Assembly: GCA_026027325.1 (NCBI GenBank)
Contig: JAMSLZ010000012.1
Span: 558,001-622,000, forward strand
DNA from: Actinomucor elegans
Taxonomy: Eukaryota > Mucoromycota > Mucoromycetes > Mucorales > Mucoraceae
Length of the DNA stretch: 64,000 nucleotides
Reading direction: 5' to 3'
In this document: positions 46,221 to 58,179 of the stretch, piece by piece
Numbering within the stretch: the stretch's first letter is position 1
Layout of the letters: each line of letters opens with the position of its first letter
Notes under the pieces: generated by a model
Seen by the model: only the letters and a program-made list of their open reading frames with translations
Database searches by the model: none
Told to the model about the DNA's origin: nothing
Translations under genes and position numbers: made by a program

Positions 46221-48186
46221 AGTACATGAATGTGACAAGTATAAGAGCTTTAAATATATAGATGCTGAAAACTTTTGTTCTCTGCTTTTGGGAAACGAGT
46301 GATATTTTCTAATGATTCTTTGTTGTGTTGCATATACGGTTATTTCATTGTCTAGTAATGGCGATATGACAGTACAATGTACATACATAGCTAATTAGAA
46401 AAAATAATATGCTTAGTATAGTAATGCATCTCATTTCGTTTCTTCAGTAGTTTTTTTCGTGCATATACCTTGGAGTATGCTTTTACTGCTTTAAGTAGAA
46501 AATCCTTCCTTGTATATAGACTCTTTCTTAGATAACATGGCTGTTTTTGTCTTTTTAATGCCTTCTGTTTTAATCAATGATTTACCACTATCACTACTAA
46601 TCGTATACGTTTAAAAACACGAAAGTTATTAAATGAAATACACATTACAACAGTCAGGTATTACATAACAATTAACTTTGTTACTAAACACCTGCAGAGC
46701 ACAATGAGATGCATGGATTCTCCCTGTATTCTACGATAGTGGATATTGAATAATTGATTACTGGCAGTGATTTAATATTGATGTGAATTGATAGTACACG
46801 ACAAAAGCTTTCATCCATATTTTTTTTTTTTTTTTTGTAAGGGAGTAAATCCATAAAAATGTATCTAGATCTTTAACTAACTCGGACGATATTTTTACAT
46901 CCGGCCAATATATAAAACCAAATGTGTGAATTTCAACAAATGTACTTTTGGAACAATATATTTGTATCAAAAGAGATTAAAACACTCGGGCTATTAAAGT
47001 ACGTTCAACCCCACAATGTTGTGTTAACTAGTATAAAAGTCTTTTTCTTTTTATCTATTTATCTATCCTATACTATGACTCCACCAATGTCAATAAGGAT
47101 AAAAATAAATGAAATTCCAGGATACTCACGTTAATGCATAAGAGTAAAAAAACAGTACGTTTTCTGTTACTTTTGCTTTGTGTTCAGTTTCGAATCATGT
47201 CAGACTATCTATTTTTTTTTTTTTTTTTTTTTTTCAATTTGATGGAAACGGTAGCTTTATGCGACTTTAATAATTGGGATTCTTGTTCATCAGATCCAGA
47301 GGCACTACTTTCTATTTTTGAAAGACATTCACACCTAAAGAGATCAAATAAAACAAAAACCGATCACCATTGGTTTTGGTTTGTTAGCCAAGTTTAGCCA
47401 AGATAACTGTAACATATTTATCAATAACCTGGAATTCATTTTCTATAGTTCATATCTCTAAATATAAGCCCTTAATTATTCATTAAGCCCACTCCGGTTG
47501 ATTTTATTGGATTATTGCTTGGTAGGATTAATAAAAGTACCAATTAAGAGGCTTCATCGACTCTTACTAAAGAAATTATAGCAGAACATCAACCATCAGT
47601 TACTTTGGTTTGACACTTGTATAAGAAAAAAGCAACTTTGAAATAGATACAATACATCTTAACAAAGCTTCTGAACAGCATATTCATGCTTTCAAAGATG
47701 TAAAGAATGTGTTGCAATCTATGTGATAAATTAGATACGGCATTTTGATTTCTTGAATATAGAATGATATATATATATAATAGAAAAAATATCTGGGTGC
47801 GTATGTCTGCCCTCAAAGCATAATAACTTGGAAAACTGTAGACATCTTGAAAGTGGGTTTTTGACAGCTAAAAGTCACTTTTTCTACCAGATTAAGTATT
47901 ATTCTCGGGTTTGGGATGCACTGTGTTTTGGAATATGAACGAATACTGTTCAACAGAAGCTTCACAAACAATCGAATTCTATTGAATACCAATAATACAG
48001 TAGTTTAACTATCATCTTCCTTTATAAAACCTTAGGGGAATGAGTACCGACGACAACAAAAGAGAGTTCTCGATAGGACACGAAGGCGGATATTCAAAAA
48101 TGTTTCGATTCTTTTCCAAGAGCTCTGTCAATTGCCTTTTTTTTTTTTTTTTTTTTCTTCACTTTTTTTCCAATAGTCAAACGGTA
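46221..48186. other. intergenic
   Basis: 2 kb without a supportable gene. Poly-T tracts at about 46819-46836, 47211-47234 and 48138-48158; the last, followed by CCAATAG, looks like a 3' splice site just before the J-protein ATG, so a 5' UTR intron is possible. Confidence 0.5.
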
Positions 48187-49859
48187 ATGGTAGAACATTT
48201 GTATAAAGTGCTAGGTCTTACTAGCTCTGCCACATTAGTAGAAATAAAAAAAGTATGAAACTTGATCTATACAAAAGCAATTAGAGTACTAAAACAATCG
48301 TCTTTAAATTAGGCATACCGTAATTTGGTAATGATTTCAGGGCGATCTTTTTACTAGATCGTGAAAATTAACTATGAATTTGGACGTTTTTATTAGGCAA
48401 AAGAATACCATCCTGATAAAAACAAAGACGGTGCCGAAAAGGTATTTTGATCTATTAACTTCCATTTGTAACAAAACGAGATCTAACAAACTTGACAGTT
48501 TAAAGAAGTCAATAATGCATACGCCATTCTTACAGATCCTGAAAAGAAACGAGAATACATTCTAAAGCAAAGACAGGAAGATAGTAGCAGTATGCCTCAA
48601 TCTTCCCATTCGTTTGCTCGGGACTTTTTCAATGGATACGCTTATCAATTTACATCCAGAGAACCTCCATCGCCAAGTAAGTTGCCCACAGACCGATGAG
48701 ATATAGGAAAAGCATCAACTGATCATATTTATTGTTGTATAGAACAAGCTGATTATACAATTAAAACACAATGTACTATAACACTGGCCGATGTATACAA
48801 TGGATCAACAGTAAAGATGAAGTTTAGAGAAACCATTAACTGCAGCCTTTGTCACGGGTAATTGGATATGTATATCACAATCTGAAGCTCAGTTTTCACT
48901 AACGCTACATCTATTCTAGTAACTATAAAGACAGTAAGCGATTTAAGACATGTGAAAATTGCTCTGGAAAAGGTACCATCAATCGTATCGTGAATAGAAA
49001 GATAACGAGTACCGTTCGATGTAATTTCTGTCATGGCCGTGGAAGTACCAAGTACTATATACCGTGCAAGAAGTGTGAAAACAAAAGATTTGTAGATCGC
49101 AGTGTCCCTGTGAGAGTACCAAAGGGTGTGCATGAAGGCCATGGATTGCAGGTCAAAAATCGTGGCAATCTAATGCCAGATGAGAAGACACGCGGAGCTG
49201 TCATCTTTCGTATATCTGTCAAAGACCATGAGACTTTCCGAAGACACGGTGATAATCTGTTTTTGACTGTCAAGATCTCCCTTAAAGAAGCTATCTTGGG
49301 TTTCAAGAACAAGGCACTTTGTACACATCTGGATGGCCGATTAGTCACTGCTACACAACCCTCTGGCAAAGTGATCAAACCCAATTCTCAACGTCTAGTC
49401 AAAGGTGAAGGCATGCCAATCTTTGGAAGCAAGACTGGTGCTCATGGCGATTTGTATGTCACTTTTCAGGTCGAATTCCCTGATACAGTTCAAGTGCCTA
49501 ATGATAAGCTTTCCAAAACCGCTATTGATCAATTGTTTGAGACTGAACAAGAAAGAAAAGGTAAAGCAAACGCTATTGTCATTGATGATGAAGATGAAGA
49601 AGAACATCTATCCGAAAAGAAAGAAATCCAACCGGTGAATCATACACAGACAAATGGTGCTGGGGAACCTGTAGAAAAATCCAAACCAGATAATGTTTTG
49701 GAGGAACTACCTTTACACCATATGACTCCTGAATCTGAGGCTGAAGCTGATTTTAGACATAGCGAATCTGAAGAGTACTATACAGATGATGAAGATGACT
49801 TTCATCATGATAACATCTTTAGTCGCGGATTTCCAAGCTTCTTTTCTCATTTTTTTTAA
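48187..49859 (+). CDS. DnaJ/Hsp40 co-chaperone with zinc-finger domain
   Basis: Exons 48187-48252, 48313-48327 (15 nt), 48397-48441, 48499-48676, 48743-48857 and 48920-49859 encode 452 residues. The J domain (1-~70) has AYRNLAKEYHPDKN including HPD, then VNNAYAILTDPEKKREY. The usual G/F-rich linker is replaced by an S/Q/F-rich one. The zinc domain has four CxxC units (CSLCHGN, CENCSGKG, CNFCHGRG, CKKCENKR); the first and last lack full CxxCxGxG. Client-binding beta domains follow (RSVPVRVPKGVHEGH). The C-terminus is acidic and H/D/E-rich, ending FFSHFF, with no CaaX box. It stimulates Hsp70 ATPase; compartment unknown. An in-frame ATG at 48040 would add an N-terminus running through a poly-Phe tract, which I consider unlikely. 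Confidence 0.88.
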
Positions 49860-50338
49860 AAAAAAAGGCTGTGCCTTAACATTACCATTGACTCATTTTA
49901 TATAAATCTTTCATGCTGCAGAAAGATGAAGTAGTGCACTTTATTTTCTTTATACAAACAAATAAATCATAATCAAATATATTTATATCTTAGGCCCACT
50001 TGGCCTGTCTTTTGGACTTAATTTATGAAAACCTAACAAACATTATATACTAATTTTTCTTTACAACAAAGCAAGGCACAATCCCCTACCGAGATCAAAT
50101 TTCATTCGTACCTTCTGATAATAGCCAATAATGGTGTTCGCATGAAATAAATTTCCCTTTAACCACCAATCAAACCTGATGTATGATACAATTTAATTAC
50201 CGCCACCAGGCTTGTATTTTTTGAGGTATACGTACGGTATGATATTCCTAGATTATCAATTGATGCACAAGTAGGCAGCAGTTTTTATAAGAAATATACT
50301 TGCAAAGAAATTAATTTTATTAATACGGCAGTTGCATT
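49860..50338. other. intergenic between convergent genes
   Basis: 479 bp of 3' flanks; no gene seen. Confidence 0.6.
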
Positions 50339-51878
50339 TTACCATCCTTTGACGGGGACCCATACATCCACAATGGTATCGCCTCCATCCTCTACAATTA
50401 AATAGTATAAATGGCAAGCAGCAGCCAAACAGCAATGGTTAGGGATAATGCGAACCAATTGTCCAATCTGCATCTCAGGCCTGGAGGCAGCTGTTTCGTC
50501 TACATGTAAAATACCATGTTCCTGAGACACTTTGTTCAAGGACGCGATAATTTTAGGTTCACCCTGTTCATCTCTCGCCCCAGAAGGATCCAACACGAAC
50601 CCAAATCCGCCTTGAGGTGCTGAATCCTTGGAAAATGCCAATGCACCACCGTCAATCAACAGACTATCACGGTCATTGTAAATGCTAGCAATGCGGCAAG
50701 CAACAGAGATAGCTACGTCATGATAGCCGCCCAATCCTGTTGCAATTTGCTGTCTGTCTAGAAATGCAAAAGCACCAGCATGTACTTCATCGATACCCTT
50801 TAGGATTTGCTTCATTTCATTTTGATGGCTGAATTGCAAAATGGCTTTGACAGTAGGAGTAGCACCGATGGATACATACTTGATCTTGATCCCATTGGTT
50901 TCGAAATATTCACGGAATTCACGAGCCACGCTACATTCGTTCTGAAGGTAATCGTAAGCTTCTTGAGAGGTTTTTGAGTTGTATGAATGGCCAGCATGCG
51001 TATAAATACCAACAAAATTGACATGGGGGGAATCCTGTAGCTTTTTTGCTAGCGTTAACGTCTGGGGGTCATTGATAGGTACACCTGCACGTCTATAATA
51101 TCGATAGTATGATTAGTTTTGACTATAAAAAAAAACGTGTGTATTTTTTTCATCTGTTTTAGATCAACCTACCCATAACCACAATCTACTTTTAAAAGCA
51201 CATTAAATTTGTGTACTTTTCCAGACGCTTCGCAATAGGATTCTAATGCTTGCAAAGTGAACAGATTATCTAATACGACACGTTAACAAATCCTGATGTA
51301 CGCAAAACAGTCTTTTTTTTTTTTTTTTTTTTTACCTATGAATATTTGGAAAGTATTAATCTTTCTAGAGAGCGTTACGATATCATCCAACTTGTCTGGC
51401 GTGATTGGGAACCCAAGAAGTATCTATAAAGGAATAGTATCAGACTGCATCCGCTTTTTTTTTTGTATTGAGTTTTTGGTCTTACGTCTTGTAATAAGCC
51501 AGATTCCGTTAACTCAGAGTTAACCATTGCATAAGCCTCGGCCATAGTAGATACAACAATAGCGTTACTTTTTGCGCCTTCCAGTTGAACACGTGCACCT
51601 TCTACAGTCTAGATATCATATAAGCGCTCCAAATACAAGCTGCTGATTCTTTTTAGTATTACCTTGTGCGTTTTTACGTGTATTCTGACTTTTGTATCCA
51701 AGTCAGTGCTTATTTTACCAAGCTGAATACAGTTACGCTCGAGAATTGACTTGTCAATAACCAGCATTGGAGTACGAATCTCGTTCAGCTTTTTGCCCAC
51801 CATGTCTTTGACAAGTGTTGCTTTCCATTGCGCAAGGTATGAGTGGGGCAACGGAGTTGTTGTCTGTATAAAAGTCAT
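50339..51878 (-). CDS. D-serine dehydratase / D-threonine aldolase-like PLP enzyme (DSD1-like)
   Basis: Exons 51663-51878, 51486-51608, 51336-51423, 51173-51269 and 50339-51092 give 425 residues; introns are 54, 62, 66 and 80 bp. This fold-type III PLP family has an alanine-racemase-like barrel. TPMLVIDKSILERNC leads to VRIHVKTHK with the PLP lysine. Then come EGARVQLEGAKSNAIVVST, LLKVDCGYGRAGVP, GIYTHAGHSY and SIGATPTVK. The C-terminal domain has NHCCLAAA, where the His and second Cys correspond to zinc ligands of eukaryotic D-serine dehydratases, and ends VDVWVPVKGW. Probably degrades D-serine or a related D-hydroxy amino acid in the cytosol; substrate choice between D-Ser and D-Thr is not decidable here. 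Confidence 0.88.
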
Positions 51879-53788
51879 GGCAGTAATATAAAAGGTGAGA
51901 AGTAAGAACTTTGTTGCATCTCATCATTTAAACTCCTTCAAGAGGTGTTCAAATCTGGGATTCAACCTACTGGAAAATACTCCTGGCCCGAGTTTTTCAC
52001 ACATCTTTAAATGCACTAGATGCACAATAAGAATACATACAATTATTGATAAAGTAGCATGTATTTCTATCTAAATAAAAGTGGCTATTACAACAAAATA
52101 GAAAAAAGAAGCTTTGATCCATAGACGCGATTAGAAGTGAGGCGTGCTTAAAGCATGATAGCCAATCAAAACAATCATAATATCAAGCGCTTTTACGTAG
52201 AAAACTGAGAGTTTCGTACTGATTTCGATGGAAATGTCATTTCTTATTAGCAAGATAAAAGGCAATGACATAATCATTGGATTTTTCTGTAATGTAAGGC
52301 ATTAAAAAAAAGAATAGTGCAAGTTGTGTGAAATAGTGTCATACCAGAGAGTGGAAACCCTACAAATGTATCGTTCGTTTACGCTAGTGTACCTGAATCT
52401 AGCAGTAGAATGATGGTATAATTATAAAAACAAATTTAGGAGCTTATACTGAGCTTAGAATATTAATCAGATGTGACATCAATCTGGGATTCACCAAGAG
52501 ATTTATAGATCATTTGATCTGCTTTCTATGAAATGCATGTATTTCGCAGACAATCACCAAAGTCTAGCGAACAAGTATTTATTAAATCTGTCAAATAATA
52601 GTTCTAGTTTATTTTGGTCGTGTAGTAGTTCATGGATGCGTTTTATTCCAGAAATATAGAGAGAAGCTGAAAAAGGGGTCAATGAAACGGGAAAAATCAT
52701 AATATTGCCATTGTTCCAAATTTTGAGCATTTTTTCATAGAAGACAAAGACAGCATCTTGAAAATATAAATTTTTAGTAATACAATTTCAATGTGTCTGG
52801 AGGAATATCAGAATAGGCGTGGAGTATCTTTGTCTATATCAAATATGCGAGTTATAGTCGTTTGTAGGAAGGAATGAACCATCTTTTCTATAAAAATAGC
52901 TCAATTACTTTATAATTATACTAAATATTATTGATGCTATTTCATGAAAAATAAAGATATTAACAGTATGAGTTAACGTACTTGGTATCTATCAAAATCG
53001 CTTCAAAGCAAATAGAAAAAATGTGGATCTTTAAAAAAAATAGACTATGTGAATTCCACTGTCCAATGAAAAAGCTTAACAATTATGTTTAACGTCCGTT
53101 TGCCAATCAAACCTATTGGTTTAACTTTTTTGTCGATTAACCCCCATTGCCCAAAAAGTTTTTTGGCCGTGGAATTTTCATTTTCTAAGCATCAGCTATA
53201 TACTGATGCGTTAAGCGTAACTTGGTTTACTTGATAATATTTTTATTTAATTTATTATCAAAAAACTAGAAAAAAACCCAAAACTGCACATTTTGTTTCA
53301 AATGGTTCCATAGTTTTAAGCATAACTGCATATATAACTAATACTATTCGATGCGCAATTAATTATTTCACAAGATTTGTTAGAGTGCCTTGTATATGCC
53401 TCTGATTTTTAGCTTATAAACTCACAATAAAATGAGCAAAAAAAGAAAAAAAAAAAAAGGTTAATTGGCTTCACCATATTCAATCGTCGTCAGCGAATAA
53501 AAATCTCTGAAAATCAAATGCGGCACGTTTCCGGGCATCGTAGCCTGCGAACATCAATATCTTAACAAATGGGGCATTACTAAAGCATAAAATTTCTAGT
53601 AATTTTGCAACATTAAGAATGACGATAAGAGCTTAAAGTAATGGTACTTACTATCTGTTGTTCGAGACCGTTAACACATACTTTGCATTTTTATTTTATT
53701 TTGAAATACCGTCACTCTATGTTCCAACAAACGACCAGGGCGAATCCAAAACGGAAAAAAAATTGCTCTTTTCTATTTAGTTGAAAAT
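51879..53788. other. divergent intergenic region with a dispersed repeat
   Basis: 1.9 kb. Contains a copy of repeat family 2 (52463-52519). No gene seen; the ends should contain promoters for the DSD1-like and ValRS genes. Confidence 0.55.
52463..52519. repeat. dispersed repeat family 2 (copy at 52.5 kb)
   Basis: TTAATCAGATGTGACATCAA then GAGATTTATAGATCATTTGA; shorter than the other copies. Confidence 0.45.
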
Positions 53789-56700
53789 ATGAATCGCGGT
53801 ACGATCTCGTCGCGATTACTACTCATTCGAGCCCGATCCTCTCATGTATTACTCAAGAGGCAGCCAGCAATATTACCACAATTTTCAAAACGATGCCTGT
53901 CCTTAAAACCAAAGCCTCACAAAGAATTTGCACCGAGTTACAATGCTAAAACAGTCGAAGAAGGTTGGTATGAGTGGTGGAACGCTCAAGGTCTTTTTAA
54001 AGCGAGTAGTGCGGACTATATGGCCTTACCACCTCCAAAAAAGCCTTTTACTATGATTACACCACCTCCAAACGTTACAGGCTCTTTGCATATCGGCCAC
54101 GCTTTGACTTTTAGTGTACAAGATGCAATTGTAAGATGGAAGCGTATGAATGGATATGATGTGCAGTGGATTCCTGGTACAGATCACGCTGGTATCGGCA
54201 CACAATCGGTTGTAGAAAAGATGCTCATGAAAGAACGCGGCTTGACACGGCATGATTTAGGCCGAGAAGCATTTGTCAAAGAGATTTGGAAGTGGAAAGA
54301 AAAGTACGGAAATCGTATTTTGCATCAAATGAGACGTATGGGGGCTTCTTTGGACTGGGATAAAGAGTTTTTTACTATGGATGAGCCTCGCTATGAAGCT
54401 GTCCAAAATGCTTTTATGCGTTTGCATAAGGATGGATTGATCTATCGTGATACAAGACTTGTAAACTGGTGCTGCGCTTTGGAAACTGTGATTTCTGATA
54501 TTGAAGTGGATTATAAAGATGTGAATGGGAGAACACTGATATCTCTACCAGGCCGACAAAAACCGTAGGATACTAGCGAACTACACCAAGGAAACAGAGA
54601 CTGATATTGATTTTTTTTTTTTTTGGTATTGCAGCGTCGAATTTGGCGTATTACATGATTTTGCATATCCAGTGATTAATCCAGAAAAGGAGGGTATTCA
54701 AGAACTTACTGTATCTACTACGCGTATCGAAACCATGCTTGGTGACTGCGCTGTAGCTATACATCCTGATGATGAAAGATACAAGGTACATTTTGTATAA
54801 TACCCAAAAGAATCTCTCTAACCCAATTTACTGGTAGAGCTTACATGGCAAATCCGTATATCACCCGATCCTCAAGAAAGAGATCCCTATTGTCTGTGAT
54901 GAAACCCTTGTTGATATGTCATTTGGTACTGGTGTTGTAAAGGTAAGCTTGTTTTTTTATTTTTATTGTTATTAGGAGGACAATGCTGATCAGATCTAAC
55001 CTAGATCACACCTGCGCATGATCCCAATGATTATGCTTGTGCTCGTCGTCATAATTTACCAATTCAGAGCATATTTGATAAACTAGGTAAATTGAACGAG
55101 AATTGTGGGTTACCTGAACTGGTGGTAAGATACTCCTCATTTTATTCTGAGTTAATATTGATCCTATCATGATTAGGGTCATGATCGATTTGAAGTACGC
55201 GATATTATTATAGACAAATTAAATCAACTTGGAAGCTACAAGGGCAAAAACGATAAGCATGTTATGCGTATTGCTATCTGCTCAAGATCAGGTGATGTGA
55301 TAGAGCCCTTGTTACAGCCTCAATGGTAAAATAGTATAACCACCCAATGAACATTGACTTATCCAGTAGTAGGTATGTTAAATGCAAAGAGTTGGCTAAT
55401 GTCTCGCGGAAACAAGTGCAAGAGGGCAAGATGACGATTGTTCCTGATCAATTTGTGCAAGATTGGTACAGATGGCTAGGTAAAAATGATTGGACGATTT
55501 AGTCAGGTAAATATTAATACCGCAGTTGACAGATAATATTCAAGATTGGTGCATATCGCGCCAACTTTGGTGGGGACACGAAATTCCAGCCTATCAAATC
55601 AGAATCAATGAAGCATCAAATAATGATCAGGGTAACATTTGTTTCACATAAAGTTATTTATAGGAATCTGACGCGGCCCGTTCGGCCACAATGTAGGTCA
55701 AGAATTCTGGGTTGTAGGGTCCGATAAAACAAAGGCGAATATCAACGCGCTAGAATTGTTACAAGAAAAAGGCTATTCTAAAGACACTTCTTTTGAGTTG
55801 ATAAAGGTACATAGTATATACCAATCCAGCATACGCTAATCGTCTATAGGATGATGATGTTTTGGATACGTGGTTTTCTTCGGGTTTGTTGCCTCTATCA
55901 GCTTTGGGATGGAGAGGCAGACAAGGTGAACCAGTGCCAGTAAGTTTGGATAAAAGATGAGTTTCAAATATCTCATTTAACCTGTGTTTAGGCTCGTTAT
56001 CCTATCCAAATTATGGAAACTGGGTTTGATATCCTATTCTTTTGGGTTGCACGAATGGCCATGCTGGCAAATCATTTTTCGGATTACAAGATACCATTTG
56101 AAACCATCTTTTTGCATGCTATGGTATTATATCCTTGAATGTTTCTATTGCTCTGCTTACTTATCATGAACGACAGGTACGAGATGCTCAGGGTCGCAAG
56201 ATGTCCAAGTCGCTCGGCAATGTGATTGATCCACTTCATGTGATTGAAGGTGTAAGCTTACAACAGATGAAAGACAACTTGTTACACACTAATCTGCCAG
56301 AAAAAGAAATTGAAACGTGCGTATCATTCATGATTTAAATTTTGTAACTTTACTAATATGCTTATAGGAGTACTCGTAATCTGGAAAAAGAGTATCCTAA
56401 TGGGATCCCTGCCTGTGGTACAGACTCTCTTCGATTTGCCCTTGTACAGTATACGCAGCAATCAAGACAAATCAACTTGGATATATCCAATGTGATTCAG
56501 ACTTCCTACTTTTGCAATAAGCTATGGAATCTTTTTAAATTTGGTCTTGGTCGTTTAGAACAGCAGTCTCACCTTGCTTTTGACAGTAGAACAATCATGA
56601 ATCACACTCAAGACATTTCTCTTGCAGATCGTTTCATCTTATCCCGTATGGCTGATACTATTCAAAAATGTCACCAAGGATTTGAGTCCAGTCGATTATT

Positions 56701-57850
56701 TGAAGCTACAGATGCTCTACGCCGGTTCATTGTGGAAGATGTGTGCGATGTTTATGTGGAATTTTCCAAATCAACGCTGGGTAGATCCGATTTGGAAGAC
56801 CAAGAAAAGGTAATAGGCGCCGAATTAGTAGTAAAAGAAAAAAATGGGATTCATCACTGATTGGTGTCCAATAGAATTCCACACTGAGAATATTACACGC
56901 TTGTATGGACATATCATTGCGTTTAGCACATCCTTTCATGCCATTTGTTACAGAGGTAAGATTAAAAAAAAACATGAATCAAGATATCCATCTTATATAC
57001 AATGATAGGAATTATGGCATCAAATGCATACAAGTTTGCCTGCTCTAAATACAAAGGCTCCATCACTCATGGTAGAAAGATATCCTGATAATGATACATT
57101 TTCGCGACTGCGCGATCAAAAAGTAGAAGATCATTTCAAGGTAATAGCGTACAGATGACCATTTTCGTTTATTTCCTAATTCAAATAATTAGCTTGTCTT
57201 ATCTATCATTCACGCTTCGAGGTCTTTGAGACAAGGACATCAGATTGGCGTTAGTAAAAAACTGCCTTTCACTATACTTGTCAATGATTCCAGCTTGTTG
57301 GATGAAGCTGGACCACTCAAATTATACATGAACGAAATCAAAAGCTTTGTCAAAGCTTCGGACATTACTATTCAAACGCAGGTAAGACAATGTCCTAGAA
57401 GAAAATGAAAAAAAAGAGGGTGATTCTTATTCACTTTTGAATAGGAAAACTTAGACACGAGCTTATGGACTTCTAAGGTGATAGATGACAAGTTAAAAAT
57501 ACTTGTTCCGACTACTGAAGTAATTCGAGCACAACTAGAAGGTGCCGCAGCAAAGGGCACTGATTTAGACACAGTCATTCAAAACAAGAATGCACAACTC
57601 ACCAAGAAGCTAAACAAGGTGAAACTTGATCTTGAAAAACTTAATATTAGAATGATGAAGCCTGGATATAACGATAGTGTACCAGACGCTGTCAAGGAAA
57701 AGAACAAGTAAGTTCCTGTGCATTGTACTACACCCAATACTCATTGATCTTCTTATTATCAGTCAACGCTTAACAATGCTTGGTTTAGAACAAGAAACGA
57801 TTCAAAATGATATAAAGCTATTGCATATTATTATGAATGAAATAAAGTAA
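53789..57850 (+). CDS. VAS1: valyl-tRNA synthetase
   Basis: Seventeen exons: 53789-54564, 54635-54785, 54838-54942, 55005-55124, 55177-55325, 55373-55479, 55533-55631, 55697-55806, 55850-55939, 55992-56123, 56177-56316, 56368-56809, 56875-56955, 57009-57140, 57193-57381, 57445-57707 and 57763-57850. Together 1057 residues with every phase closing. It charges tRNA-Val. The first ~45 residues are Arg/Ser/Leu-rich without acids ([20 protein letters not shown]), a mitochondrial presequence. Catalytic motifs: [15 protein letters not shown] (HIGH ~101) and [10 protein letters not shown] (KMSKS ~621). The editing domain includes [17 protein letters not shown]. The C-terminus is a Lys/Leu/Asp-rich coiled coil typical of ValRS. 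Whether it is mitochondrial only or dual-targeted cannot be told here. Confidence 0.95.
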
Positions 57851-58179
57851 CCCGGCGTCCATAACCGTTATGCATCACATGGAAACATCTTTGAGTCATA
57901 TCCCCTTGTAGGAGAAGGTGCCGAAATCGAATAATGGAGTTTAAACATAAACGTGAAAGTGGAAATCCATCCTGAGTGCGGTTTTTCTTTGGCTGTGGTT
58001 ATTGGCCCGGATGGTACGGTCTATAGTTCCACCGAATATCAGCGTTCCGTTGTTTCTCTACTTTGTCACACATTCACTCTATTATAAATACTAGACGTTT
58101 TTTTCTGATTCCTAAAGACCTTAAAGTTTCTTTCCTACTTTTTCATATTTCTTTAAAAGAAAATATATCATCATCTGCT
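57851..58179 (+). promoter_or_regulatory. upstream region of the ABC transporter gene
   Basis: 329 bp between ValRS stop and the ABC start. Includes a CT-rich stretch and TATAAATA at about 58083-58090. An upstream in-frame extension to 58063 begins with TTG, so I use the ATG at 58180. Confidence 0.4.

Noticed and set aside
47134..47397. 87-codon frame on the plus strand with a poly-Phe run
   Set aside because: The run is a T-homopolymer; no signal or domain before or after it.
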